Assembly (NCBI GenBank): GCA_037045435.1
Contig: JBAOID010000003.1
Span: 1-64,000 of the forward strand
DNA: 64,000 nt
Direction: 5' to 3'
Source: CBDUEF01 sp018063485
GTDB taxonomy: Bacteria; Pseudomonadota; Alphaproteobacteria; Rhodobacterales; Rhodobacteraceae
A program made the translations under genes and the position numbers. Positions 28,999 through 38,242 of the stretch are shown here, piece after piece. Position 1 is the stretch's first letter; each line of letters starts with the position of its first letter. The notes under the pieces were generated by a model. That model ran no database searches, was not told the DNA's origin, and saw only the letters and a program-made list of their open reading frames with translations.

Positions 28999-30156
28999 CT
29001 AGGCCACCTTTGTTGCAAACGCATTGTCATAACGGTCCCAGATCGGGCGCAAATCAATCACGGTTTTCGACCGCCGCGCGTCATCGGTGGCCAGCGCAAG
29101 GATACCCGCCTCCAGCGCGTCCAGCGGTGATACCGGCAACGGCCCGCCCTGCATCACATGCGCAATCACTTCCGCTGCCATCTGCTCATCCGCGCCGTAA
29201 TGCTGCGACAGGGCGGTGGCCTTGTACTCGGTTTCGGTCACGCGCTTTTCTGACAGCACATCGGTGATCTTCAGGAAACCGCGGATAAAATCACCCTCGG
29301 CCTGCCCCTTGGTGCCAAAGACGGCGAAACGGCGGAACTGGTCGGGTGCGTTCAGGTTGGTGTGAAAATTCATCCCGACCCCATTGGCATATTCAATGAT
29401 CGCCACTTGATAGTCGATAATATCACCATCGCTGTCAAACACCTTGTCCGAGCCGTTCCAGCCGCTGGGTTTGCGGTGGTAAAGGCTGACGTCATTGATG
29501 CCGTCAAGCTGCGGATCGTTTTCCGGGATAAAGGTCTTGCGGCCGCCAAAACTTGCAACCCGTTCAGGCCGCGCGCCGACCAGACCGTTATAGAGATCAA
29601 GGTCATGGCAGCATTTTTCCAGCATGAAACTACCGGACCACTTTTCATAGCGCCGCCAGTCCCGCATGAAAAACGCACCGTGATAGGGGAAAATATGCTC
29701 TGCCGCCTCGATGGAAACGATCTTGCCCAACTGCCCCGCGTCGCGGGCTGCGAGCAGATCGCGGTAAAGCGGCGCATAGCGCAGAACAAGCCCGACAAGC
29801 AGGCGGTCATGGCCGTATTTGCCCAGCAAAGCCGCCATTTGATAGGTTTGCTCAATCGTCGACACAATCGGCTTTTCCGAGAAAATCTTGGCCCCGGCCT
29901 CAAGCCCCAGGCGAATATGGTCAAGATGCAGGTGATTGGGCGATCCCACCATCAGCAGATCGAAACCACCGGCCCGCACCAGATCTTCCGGGGTGTCATA
30001 GGCGATGCCAGCCGAGATCCTGTGTTCGTTCAAAACCGCCATACCCGCTGGTTCCGGGTCGTGATAGCCGACGATTTCAAAGCTGGGGTCCATCTGGTGG
30101 AATACATGCCCCAGATAGCCCAACCGAAACCCAAGGCCGATGATCGCGACTCGCAT
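28999..30156 (-). CDS. Gfo/Idh/MocA family NAD(P)-dependent oxidoreductase
   Basis: 385 residues, intact. Rossmann start VAIIGLGFRLGYLGHVF, then GSPNHLHLDHI and IFSEKPIV with the conserved EKP lysine. The C-terminal domain contains GSFMLEKCCHDLDLYN, with the catalytic His-type HDLD stretch. The family oxidises or epimerises sugars at C1 or C3 with NAD(P). First gene of the leftward transporter operon, with an operator-like palindrome 16 bases before its ATG. I infer action on an amino sugar, possibly oxidation of C1. Confidence 0.87.
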   Translation of the reverse strand: MRVAIIGLGFRLGYLGHVFHQMDPSFEIVGYHDPEPAGMAVLNEHRISAGIAYDTPEDLVRAGGFDLLMVGSPNHLHLDHIRLGLEAGAKIFSEKPIVSTIEQTYQMAALLGKYGHDRLLVGLVLRYAPLYRDLLAARDAGQLGKIVSIEAAEHIFPYHGAFFMRDWRRYEKWSGSFMLEKCCHDLDLYNGLVGARPERVASFGGRKTFIPENDPQLDGINDVSLYHRKPSGWNGSDKVFDSDGDIIDYQVAIIEYANGVGMNFHTNLNAPDQFRRFAVFGTKGQAEGDFIRGFLKITDVLSEKRVTETEYKATALSQHYGADEQMAAEVIAHVMQGGPLPVSPLDALEAGILALATDDARRSKTVIDLRPIWDRYDNAFATKVA

Positions 30157-30171
30157 TCGCCATTCCCACTT

Positions 30172-30186
30172 AGAAAATTATTTTCT
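30172..30186. promoter_or_regulatory. Operator-like palindrome before the Gfo/Idh-transporter operon
   Basis: AGAAAAT-T-ATTTTCT, a perfect 7+1+7 palindrome 16 bases upstream of the ATG at 30,156. It shares the GAAAAT...ATTTTC core with sites near the rpiR gene, so it is a candidate RpiR operator. Confidence 0.65.
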
Positions 30187-30246
30187 TAATTATGCGTAGA
30201 GGCACATTATCCGTCAACTCATTTTCATTTACTCTACAGGGAGTGT

Positions 30247-30258
30247 AATTATTTTTCA
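30247..30258. promoter_or_regulatory. Degenerate copy of the operator motif
   Basis: AATTATTTTTCA, one half of the motif (reverse TGAAAAATAATT), between the ROK kinase stop and the Gfo/Idh gene. Weaker than the other sites. Confidence 0.3.
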
Positions 30259-30288
30259 TGAATGATGGTAAAAACCCTGATGTAGAGA

Positions 30289-31209
30289 TCAAATTGCAGG
30301 TGAAACCCGACGTCCAAGACCCAGAATCGCGGCACCCACCAAGCCTGGCTCGATGGCACAGCCCGCTGGCACGATCAGTGGCCGGTCAAATTTGCGCAGA
30401 ATTTGCGCCCGGACGGCCCGATCCAAAGCCGCAATCAATGGCCGCGAATTGGCAAGCCCACCGCCCACGGCCACTATCCCGGCCCCCAGCAGGTTCTCCA
30501 CCATCGCCAAAGGCCCCGACAAAAGCCCTAACCAAATGCCGATAGTGCGGCCTGGCTCTGGCAACCCCGCCTCCCAGCCCGCGACGATTTCCGTGCTCGC
30601 CGCTTCGATCCCATGCAGGCAATAGTGCAGCTTTTCCATGCCGCGCGCCGAGCAGATGGCGTCCAGACAACCCACCTGTCCACAGCCGCAGGCAAAAGCC
30701 GGCAAGGTGACTTCGGGCGTGCCAAGAATGCGCTGTGCCACCGCACCGTGCCCCCACTCACCCGCGAAACCACCGGCTGCATTGATCAGCGCGCCACGCA
30801 CCACCACACCACCCCCGACGCCAGTGCCAAGTATGACGCCAAACACCACGTCATGCCCGCGCCCCGCCCCAACAGTGGCTTCGGCCAGCGCAAAACAATC
30901 GGCATCATTGGCAAGATCGACAGGCAAGTTCAGCGCCGCCTCAAGTTCGCGCTGCAAGGGCCTGCCCGAAATGCAGGGAATATTGGCAACCGTAGCAATC
31001 CCGGTTTCGGAATCGACCACACCCGCGATTGAAAAAGCCAGCCGCTCCGGCCGCCCGGGAGCCGCCGCAATGGCATCCCGCAACGCCGCGACAAAGGCCG
31101 GATAGTCGCGCGCGGGTGTTGGCACCCGTGCAACAGGGCGGATATCGTCTTGCGCAAAAGCATGGGCGATTTTTATGGTGGTGCCACCGATATCAAAACA
31201 CAGAATCAT
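30289..31209 (-). CDS. ROK-family sugar kinase (N-acetylhexosamine kinase-like)
   Basis: Start taken at 31,209 (MILCFDIGGTTIKIAHAF) because the ATP-binding DIGGT motif should be within ten residues of the start; the frame is open 45 bases further. Catalytic Asp in LANDADCFALAEA, sugar-binding GEWGHGAV, and the ROK zinc cluster CGCGQVGCLDA (the usual final Glu is Asp here). About 306 residues. ROK kinases phosphorylate GlcNAc, ManNAc or glucose at C6. In this locus an N-acetylhexosamine is likely; glucokinase-type activity cannot be excluded. Confidence 0.88.
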   Translation of the reverse strand: MILCFDIGGTTIKIAHAFAQDDIRPVARVPTPARDYPAFVAALRDAIAAAPGRPERLAFSIAGVVDSETGIATVANIPCISGRPLQRELEAALNLPVDLANDADCFALAEATVGAGRGHDVVFGVILGTGVGGGVVVRGALINAAGGFAGEWGHGAVAQRILGTPEVTLPAFACGCGQVGCLDAICSARGMEKLHYCLHGIEAASTEIVAGWEAGLPEPGRTIGIWLGLLSGPLAMVENLLGAGIVAVGGGLANSRPLIAALDRAVRAQILRKFDRPLIVPAGCAIEPGLVGAAILGLGRRVSPAI

Positions 31210-31247
31210 GCGGTATTCTTTCTGGCAATCCGGTTCATCATAGCCCC

Positions 31248-32337
31248 TTACCAAACCGTTCCGCGTGCGGCCAAAGGCTCGACCCGCGTGACGATACCAT
31301 TGCGATGAAACACCATCTGGTCATTGAGGTTCGAGATCACACAAGCGTGGTTCGGGATCACCCGCACCTGATCCCCTACCTCTGGCCGCGCGCCGATACA
31401 GGCCGACAGATCCACCACCGCATGTTCTTCAGACAAAGACACGATCCGCGCACCCGGCTGGCCTTCGATTTCACCAAAATCGGCAAAGCCCAGCAGATCC
31501 GAGGTCAGCGCCTTTGACCCCGCGTCCAGCACCGCCCGGTCTTTGGTGGGGCGCGAAACCACCGTGGCCAGCACATGCATGGCCAGATCCTGCGCGCTGC
31601 ATTCGCCCGCCCGCACCATCGAGCGGTCATTATAGACATAGGTGCCGGCGCGATGCTCGGTCGCTGACGGCACCAGATGCGCGCGCCACAAGATCCGGGC
31701 TGCCGCCGTTTGACCGAATGGGGCAGTCAATGCCTTGATCAGCCAGCAAAGCCATGGCCGATTGCAAAAACGCCTCAACCGCCGTCGCACCACCCGCCGC
31801 AGGGTAGGTCAGCAAGCCGCCAAAGCGCAGCCCCGGCGCTGCGGCTATTCTGGCCGCCAAAGCCAGCGCCTGTTGCGGTGTTTGCACGCCGCAGCGACCG
31901 CCGCCGGTGTCACATTCCACCAGAACCGTCAGCGGTTTGGCGGCCTCAAAGGTGGCGGCCAGCCCATCCACAGTAAAGGCGCTGTCAGCCACAACCGTCA
32001 AGCGCGCCACCTGAACATTCAGCGCGGCCAGCCCGGCCAGCTTGTGTGCGCCCAGAATGTTGTAGGTGATCAGGATGTCGTCAAAGCCCGCATCGGCAAA
32101 GGCCTCGGCCTCGGTCAGCTTTTGGCAATTGATCCCCACGGCCCCGACCGCCACCTGCGCCGCAGCCACCGAGACGAGTTTGTGGGTCTTGATATGGGGG
32201 CGAAACGCCAGCCCGTGTTTGTCCATATAGGCCTGCGCCCGTGCGATATTGGCCGCCAGCCGATCTTCGTCGATCACCGGCATCGGGGTCAGCACATCGG
32301 CCAAAGCGGTGCCGGGGATGGGCCAGGGAGTGGTCAT
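31248..32337 (-). CDS. D-threonine aldolase / D-glucosaminate dehydratase-like PLP enzyme (one frameshift)
   Basis: Fold-type III PLP enzyme: VLTPMPVIDEDRLAANI, then LAFRPHIKTHKLV with the PLP-binding Lys. VECDTGGGRCGVQTPQQAL follows, then GGLLTYPAAGG and SNGGSPDLV. After a shift near 31,690, AGTYVYNDRSMV and VIPNHACVISNL provide the late metal-binding His/Cys found in D-threonine aldolases. About 363 residues. The family acts on beta-hydroxy-alpha-amino acids (retro-aldol or dehydration). 2-amino-2-deoxyhexonate belongs to this substrate class, which fits the locus. Starts inside the last bases of the M81 gene (ATGA overlap). Confidence 0.83.
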
Positions 32338-33839
32338 TCTGCGCCCTCATGGAATGGATCGTCCATGCGCGGCCAGATATCGGCGCGCACATGGCGATAG
32401 GGGGTGATTGCCGCGTCGTTGGGATAGGGTCGCCCGGCCGAACAATACAGGATCTCGGCGGCGAAGGGTTGGAAAGAGGCAAAGAAGTGGTTGGTGGATT
32501 TGATCACCAGAATTTTCTGCGCCAAGGGGTCAATCCCCAAAGCGGTGAACAGCGAGGGGTCAAAACTCTGCGCGCGCACGGTGTTCAGGATCACTTCAAT
32601 GCCAGTCTCATCGCCTGCGCTGTCCAGAATGGCGATCCGCGCGGCGCGACCAAAGGGCACCACGCTTTCTCCGAACTGCATTTCGGCTTCGGCCTCCAGC
32701 CGGGCCACGCGCACAAGGGCATCCAGCGGCTCGCCGGTAAAGGGCGCGGATTTGGCACCAAAGCGCAGCGGGATCTGCGCGCCTTCGCCCGCGACAAAGC
32801 AGAACTGCACCGCCATCGGGTCCCAGATCGTGCCAATCGCCACCCCGCGCGCGCCTTGGGCCAGCAGTTCTTTCAGGATCACCGTGGCATCGCCCGCCGT
32901 CCCGCCGCCCGGATTGTCCCACATATCGGCGATCACCACCGGCCACTGCACCGACGCCATGGCCTGCGATACTGCCGCCTTTTCATCCAGTTGCGGCATC
33001 AGGTGACGACCACGGTTCGCAAACAACTCGCGCCCCAAGCGTTCGGCCAACTCGGCCGCCAGTTTCGGATCGCCATCGGTCACGGCAATCATCTTGGTGC
33101 CCATTTCCGGCACATCGCCCGCCAAAAACCCGTGAATGGGCGACAAGGACAGGATTTTCGGATCGCCCGCCTCCAGCGCGATCAGTCGATCGACAAAGCC
33201 CCGCATCGGTTGGCGCGAGGTGGGAAAGACATCAATCATCCGGCAATCGAATACCGCCATCACCGGCCTGATCCGTCCTTCCAGAGTGGCGACCACAAGC
33301 CGCCACAAATCCTCGGCCCGATCCACGAAATCGGTGTGCGGGAATTCCTTGAACGCCACAAAGAAATCCGCCGCCGCCACCCGGCGCGCGGTCAGGTGGC
33401 TGTGGGGATCAAGCTCGGCGGCGATCAGCACATCAGGGCCAACCATCGCCCGAATCCGGTCCAGAAAATCGCCCTCGGGGTCCAGATAGCCTTGGGCCAC
33501 CATTGCGCCATGCAGGCCCAGCACCACCGCATCCACCGGCAAGGCCGCCTGCAACTGCGCCAGGATCTCGTCGCGCAGCCCCTCGAACGCCCCGCGCGAC
33601 ACCAGCCCCGCCGGATCGGCCCAAGCGGCGGTGCCTTCAATCAGAGTCCAGCCCTTTTCGCCGCAAACCCTGCGGCCCACGGGGATCGGGGCGGTGCAAA
33701 GCGTCGGCGTGACCGGATGCTGACCGGGTTGCGCGTAAAGCGAGTCGGTGAAGCCCTGCAAATCCACCATGATCGGCGAGAAGGTATTGGTTTCAGTAGC
33801 AAGTGCCGCGACGAAAACGCGCTTTGGGCCGGGCGACAT
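32334..33839 (-). CDS. M81-family (MlrC-like) metallohydrolase
   Basis: 501 residues, intact. The start is set at 33,839 (MSPGPKRVFVAALATETNTF), although the frame is open 90 bases more, because the family begins with FVAxxxxETNTFSP. GLHGAMVAQGYLDPEGD, ELDPHSHL, FKEFPHTDFVDRA and IADMWDNPGGGTAGDA are the family's metal-ligand and conserved blocks. MlrC was named for microcystin peptide breakdown; most members are uncharacterised amide hydrolases. Four-base overlaps or very small gaps tie it to its neighbours. A second member lies at 38,243-39,676. Confidence 0.88.
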   Translation of the reverse strand: MSPGPKRVFVAALATETNTFSPIMVDLQGFTDSLYAQPGQHPVTPTLCTAPIPVGRRVCGEKGWTLIEGTAAWADPAGLVSRGAFEGLRDEILAQLQAALPVDAVVLGLHGAMVAQGYLDPEGDFLDRIRAMVGPDVLIAAELDPHSHLTARRVAAADFFVAFKEFPHTDFVDRAEDLWRLVVATLEGRIRPVMAVFDCRMIDVFPTSRQPMRGFVDRLIALEAGDPKILSLSPIHGFLAGDVPEMGTKMIAVTDGDPKLAAELAERLGRELFANRGRHLMPQLDEKAAVSQAMASVQWPVVIADMWDNPGGGTAGDATVILKELLAQGARGVAIGTIWDPMAVQFCFVAGEGAQIPLRFGAKSAPFTGEPLDALVRVARLEAEAEMQFGESVVPFGRAARIAILDSAGDETGIEVILNTVRAQSFDPSLFTALGIDPLAQKILVIKSTNHFFASFQPFAAEILYCSAGRPYPNDAAITPYRHVRADIWPRMDDPFHEGAE

Positions 33840-33841
33840 GA

Positions 33842-34348
33842 TCACTCCACGATATAGGGCAGATAGCCCACGAAACCCGCAATTTTCCAACGCCCACCGT
33901 CGCGCCGGCAAATATAGAGCGTTTGCCAATTCATCCGCTCAAAGCTGCCATCGGTCTTGGCCAAACGCCCGTCAAACTTTTTGCGCACCAATGCCGCGTT
34001 GCCGGTGATCTCGATTTCCTCAAGCCGGGTCGCATGGAAAATCCCATCGCGCGGCGTGCCACTGTAGACCCCCGCCGCCAAGGCGGTGCCAAAGTCATGC
34101 GCCTGCGAAAGCCAGATTTTCCGATAGTCGTCCAGGGTCGGGAAGGCCAATGTGTAGCCCTGCGGGTCGGGCTGAAAATGGGCGTTCAGGCCCAGGAAAC
34201 CTGCTTCGATGAAATCATCCGCAACCTCAGACCAGTCTGCGGCGACAAAGGCGTTGATATCGCGCGTGACCAGCATATCCCAGATCTGGTGGCGATCCTT
34301 GTCTTGCACTGGAAACGGGTTTCGGAAAGGATCACGTTGTGAACTCAA
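33842..34348 (-). CDS. NTF2-like / SnoaL-fold protein
   Basis: 168 residues, intact. It begins QDKDRHQIWDMLVTRDINAF, the N-terminal helix pattern of NTF2-like proteins, and ends WQTLYICRRDGGRWKIAGFVGYLPY with the terminal beta hairpin. First gene of the second leftward operon (NTF2-like, M81, PLP enzyme, ROK). Could be a small isomerase, lactonase-like or binding protein; function not predictable. Confidence 0.75.
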   Translation of the reverse strand: MSSQRDPFRNPFPVQDKDRHQIWDMLVTRDINAFVAADWSEVADDFIEAGFLGLNAHFQPDPQGYTLAFPTLDDYRKIWLSQAHDFGTALAAGVYSGTPRDGIFHATRLEEIEITGNAALVRKKFDGRLAKTDGSFERMNWQTLYICRRDGGRWKIAGFVGYLPYIVE

Positions 34349-34374
34349 TTTCAGCGCTCCGCTTGATTGAATTA

Positions 34375-34388
34375 TGAAAATTATTTCA
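34375..34388. promoter_or_regulatory. Operator-like palindrome before the NTF2-like operon
   Basis: TGAAAATTATTTCA, 27 bases upstream of the leftward ATG at 34,348. Nearly identical in its core to the site at 30,172-30,186. Confidence 0.65.
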
Positions 34389-34448
34389 ATAGTTTTGCTA
34401 TTTCGCTGGAATGATCGGAGAAAATATGGCTATTTGTCAAGGAAGAAC

Positions 34449-34461
34449 GAAAATGAATTTC
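34449..34461. promoter_or_regulatory. Second operator-like palindrome in the rpiR intergenic region
   Basis: GAAAATGAATTTC, same arms with two central bases, about 90 bases before the rpiR ATG at 34,552. Suggests autoregulation plus control of the divergent operon. Confidence 0.5.
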
Positions 34462-34551
34462 TGGAATCGTGCAGATGCTTGACCGAGGGAGCGGCAAACG
34501 GCTGATAGCAGGGCAAGCCTCCTCCGCCCCTTCGGCGCGTTTGGTATTCCC

Positions 34552-35458
34552 ATGACTGACGCCGCCGATCCCACGCTTCCCTGGCACGCGCCGGACGATC
34601 TTATCATCGCGCTGACCGATGCCGAAGGGCGTCTTTCATCGCTGGAACGCAAGCTGGCGGCAAGCGTGCTTGGCGGATGTCGGTTTTGCGACCAATGCCT
34701 CGATCACCGAAATCGCCGCTAGGGCCAAGGTTTCGCCCCCCACAGTGACGCGGTTCTGCCGCAGGCTGGGCTGTGCGTCCTTTTCCGATTTCAAGGTGCG
34801 GCTGGCCAAAAGCACCTTTGTCGGTCTGCGCTATTTCAGCCCTGACTCTGTCACCTCGACCGCCGTTGAGGTTGCCGAAGACATTGTGACCAAGGCGCAA
34901 AAGGCGCTGTTTGAACTGCACCGCAGCCTTGACCTGGTGGCGGTAGAAAAGGCTGCGGAACTGCTTTCCAAGGCGGATATGGTCTATGCCTTTGGCGCAG
35001 GCGGCAATTCCTCGATGATCGTGAACGAGCTGCAAAACCGCTTGTTTCGGCTGGGTATCCGCATTTCGGCGTCAAATGATCATGGCATGAACCTGATGCT
35101 GTCGGCGGCGTCCACGCCGGGGACGGTGGTGTTCGGATCGTCTTTCACCGGGCGCAATATGGAATTGGTGCGCTGCTTTGCCCTGCTGCGTGAGCGCGGG
35201 ATAACCACGATTGCCATGACGCAAAGCGATTTGCCGGTGGCCGAAATCGCCGATGTGGTGATCGCGGTGAACCTGCCCGAAGGGCAGAACATCTTTCGCG
35301 CCACCTCGACCCGCTATGCCTATCTGGCTGCAATCGACATTCTGGCCAACCTTGTGGCCTATGCGGATCGCAACAGGTCCGCCCGCATCATGCGCGGCAT
35401 CAAGGAACAACTGGTTCTTCACCGCGACGGCGATGACCGCCAGCCGATGGGCGACTGA
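34552..35458 (+). CDS. RpiR/MurR-family transcriptional regulator (one frameshift)
   Basis: ATG at 34,552 (MTDAADPTLPWHAPDD), frame shift near 34,660-34,680, then NASITEIAARAKVSPPTVTRFCRRLGCASFSDF, the RpiR-type HTH. Next comes a SIS sugar-phosphate-binding domain: VYAFGAGGNSSMIVNELQNR, TVVFGSSFTGRNMELVRC and ITTIAMTQSDLPVAEIADV. About 300 residues. The SIS domain senses a phosphosugar; with the palindromes on both sides it is the likely regulator of locus A. Confidence 0.88.
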
Positions 35459-35523
35459 CAGCGAACGCGGGCGTTGGCGGCCACCCGCGTTCACGATTTT
35501 CCATGCCGCAGAGGGACTGATCT

Positions 35524-36294
35524 ATGGGATTGCGTCTGGCAATTGTGACCGGGGGGGCGGGCGATATCGGGCAAGCGATTGCCCGGCGGTTGCGACAAGA
35601 CCACGATCTGGTGGTGCTTGCCGACCTTGACCTTGCCGCCGCAACCAAAGCCGCCAGCGCGCTGGGCGCTGGGTTCGCCGCCTTGCAGGTTGACGTGACA
35701 AAGCCCGAAAGCTGTGCGGAACTGGCCAAGCAGATTGAGGGTTTGGGCGACCTTGCAACCTTGGTGAACAACGCCGGCGCATCCTGGGCCGTCTCGCTGC
35801 ATCAAAGCACGCCCGAAAGCTGGGCCAAGGATCGCGCATTGAATTTCGACGGCATGTATATGGTGTTTCATGCCTTGGCTGCGCAGTTGATCGCGGCCAA
35901 AGGGGCTGTGGTCAACATCGCTTCGGTCAATGGTCTTGGCGTTTTCGGGCATACCCCCTATTCGGTGGCAAAGGCGGGAATGATCCACCTGACCCGCTGC
36001 ATCGCGGTTGAATATGGCCGTTACGGCGTGCGGGCCAATTCCGTGGCCCCCGGCACCGTGCGCACCCAAGCCTGGGAGGCGCGCGCCAAAACCAACCCCA
36101 GAGTATTCGTTGAGGCCGCAGAACACTATGCTCTGGGCCGCATTGTTATGCCCGAGGATGTCGCCAATGCTGTGGGATTTCTCGCCTCACCGCTTGCCGC
36201 CGCGATCACCGGCATCTGCCTGCCGGTGGATTGCGGGTTGACCGCAGGCATCCCCGCGCTTGCCCGCACCTTCAGCCAATCTGACGACTACTGA
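35524..36294 (+). CDS. Short-chain dehydrogenase/reductase
   Basis: 256 residues, intact. NAD(P)-binding TGGAGDIGQAIA, VNNAGASWA, active-site Ser in VNIASVNGLG and YSVAKAG (Tyr-x3-Lys), then PGTVRT and the end FLASPLAAAITGICLPVDCG. Lies 65 bases after rpiR and 11 before the hexosaminidase gene. In this locus it could oxidise or reduce a sugar or sugar-lactone intermediate. Confidence 0.9.
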   Translation: MGLRLAIVTGGAGDIGQAIARRLRQDHDLVVLADLDLAAATKAASALGAGFAALQVDVTKPESCAELAKQIEGLGDLATLVNNAGASWAVSLHQSTPESWAKDRALNFDGMYMVFHALAAQLIAAKGAVVNIASVNGLGVFGHTPYSVAKAGMIHLTRCIAVEYGRYGVRANSVAPGTVRTQAWEARAKTNPRVFVEAAEHYALGRIVMPEDVANAVGFLASPLAAAITGICLPVDCGLTAGIPALARTFSQSDDY

Positions 36295-36305
36295 CCGGAG
36301 CCGCC

Positions 36306-38211
36306 ATGACCCTTTATCTGGAAAACACCTGGACCGCCGCCCCTGCCCCCGAAGGCACCTGGAGCCTTACCCTGACCAATCTGGGCGACGAAGATCTGAA
36401 AGATTTCACGTTGGCGGTGACGACGATCACCCGCATCATGCCGGTGCATCAGCTTTATGGCGCAAAGCTGCTGAAACGCACCGCCAATTACCATCACTTC
36501 GCGCCGCTGGATAGGCTGACGCTTGCGCCCGGTCAAAGCTGGCGGTTTGAGGCCGAGGGGCTGTTCCGTTCGCCCTTCCACCGCAATGACGCCGCCAAGA
36601 CCGCTTGGGTGACGCGGGCGGACGGCTCGCATGTCAAAGTTCAGGTCGGCGATCTGATGGAGGGCAACACAGCGCCCGTCTTGCCGCCGCCGCGTCTGCC
36701 CGAGGGCAAACTGACGCTGCCCTTTGCCCTGCTGCCTTGGCCAAACCTGATTGAGGCCACGCCGGGGCCTGCGCCGGTGATCCTTTACGCCGCCCCCGGT
36801 GCCAGTGTGGCCGATCTGCGGTTGATGCTGTCGGTCGATGCGCTGCACGCAAGGCTGTTCCCCACCGCGCGTCGGCTGTTTCAGCTTTCCCCGGCGCTGG
36901 GTGCGCGGGCGCTGGTCTTTGCCACCGACGCGAGCCTTGCGGCTGAAGCCTATCGTCTGGACTTTGCCGACACCATCACCCTGACCGCCAGCACCGAGTC
37001 CGGGCGGCGTTATGGTCTGCTGTCTTTGGCCCAGATGATGAACGGCGCCTTTGCCGATCCGAAATTCCAATTCCCCGCCACAGGCCAGATCACCGACGCC
37101 CCGCGCTATGGTTGGCGCGGCTGTCATCTGGATGTGTCGCGGCATTTCTGGAGCTTTAGCGAAGTCTGCCGCGTGGTCGATCTGCTGGCTTGGCACAAGA
37201 TGAACCTGTTCCATTGGCACCTGACCGACGACGAAGGTTGGCGGGCCGAAATCAAGGCCTACCCCGAACTGACCGTCGCGGGCGCGCATCGCAGCGCCGA
37301 TCTGCCCGATATGTTGCCACAACTGGGCGACGGCCCTGGGCGCAGCGGCGGCTATTACAGCCAGGATCAGATGCGGGAACTGGTCGCCCATGCCGGCGCG
37401 CTTGGCATTGATGTGATGCCCGAAATTGAAACCCCCGGCCATGCGGCTTGCGTTCTGGCCGCGCTGCCGATGCTGGTTGATCCCGACGAGCCGCCAGACA
37501 GCTATTTCCCGGTGCAGGGCTATCCGAACAATTCGCTGGAATCCCGGCCTGCCCGCGACCTATACCGTGCTTGAAACCATCATCGACGAGCTATGCGCCA
37601 TCTTCCCCTCGCGCTATTTCCACATCGGCGGCGACGAGGTGGCCCGCAACGCCTGGCTGGAAAGTCCCAAGGCGCGGGTCTTGATGCAGCAAGAGGGTCT
37701 GTCCGGCACGTTCGAGCTGCAAAGCTGGTTCCTCACCCGGATCAAGGCGATGCTGACCGCGCGCGGCCGCGTGTTGGTCGGCTGGAACGAGGTGGCGCAT
37801 GGCGGCGGCGTGTCGCCAAAAGACACTTTGCTGATGGCCTGGGAAAAGCCCGAAGTCGGGATAGAGCTGGCCAGGGCAGGTTATGATGTGGTGATGACGC
37901 CGGGTCAGGCCTATTATCTCGATATGGTGCAAGGCCCCGATTGGCTGGAAAACGGCGCGGGTTGGGCCGGACCAGTGACACCGCACAAGACCTATCATTA
38001 TGAGGCCGAGGGTGATTTTCCGGCTGATCTGCGCCATCATATGCGCGGAATCCAAGCCTGTATCTGGTGCGAACATTACACCACCACGGCCTGGTTCAAC
38101 GATCTGGTGTTCCCGCGTCTGCCTGCGGTGGCCGAGGCGGCATGGACCCAGTCTGCAAACAAGGACTGGCTGCGCTTTGCCGCTCAGGTGAAACTGCACC
38201 CGACACTGTGA
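36306..38211 (+). CDS. GH20 beta-N-acetylhexosaminidase without signal peptide (one frameshift)
   Basis: Residues 1-110 form a beta-rich N-terminal domain, then a small alpha/beta domain and the barrel: GWRGCHLDVSRHFW, KMNLFHWHLTDDEGWRAEIK, DVMPEIETPGHAACVLAA. After a shift near 37,550, FHIGGDEVARNAWLESPKA holds the catalytic Asp-Glu pair; VLVGWNEVAHGG and AWEKPEVGIELA follow. About 634 residues. The N-terminus is hydrophilic with no signal peptide, so the enzyme should act on imported GlcNAc- or GalNAc-terminated oligosaccharides in the cytoplasm. It cleaves terminal beta-linked N-acetylhexosamine by substrate-assisted catalysis. Confidence 0.93.
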
Positions 38212-38242
38212 CCCCGGAATATTGAGACAAAGGACCAAATCC

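Noticed and set aside
32241..33857. 538-codon open frame on the plus strand opposite the first M81 gene
   Set aside because: Shadow of GC-rich codon bias; the minus-strand M81 protein has clear family motifs and this frame has none (His/Gln/Arg-rich composition).
36288..37442. 384-codon minus-strand frame opposite the GH20 gene
   Set aside because: Gln/Gly/His/Arg-rich antisense shadow with no motif.
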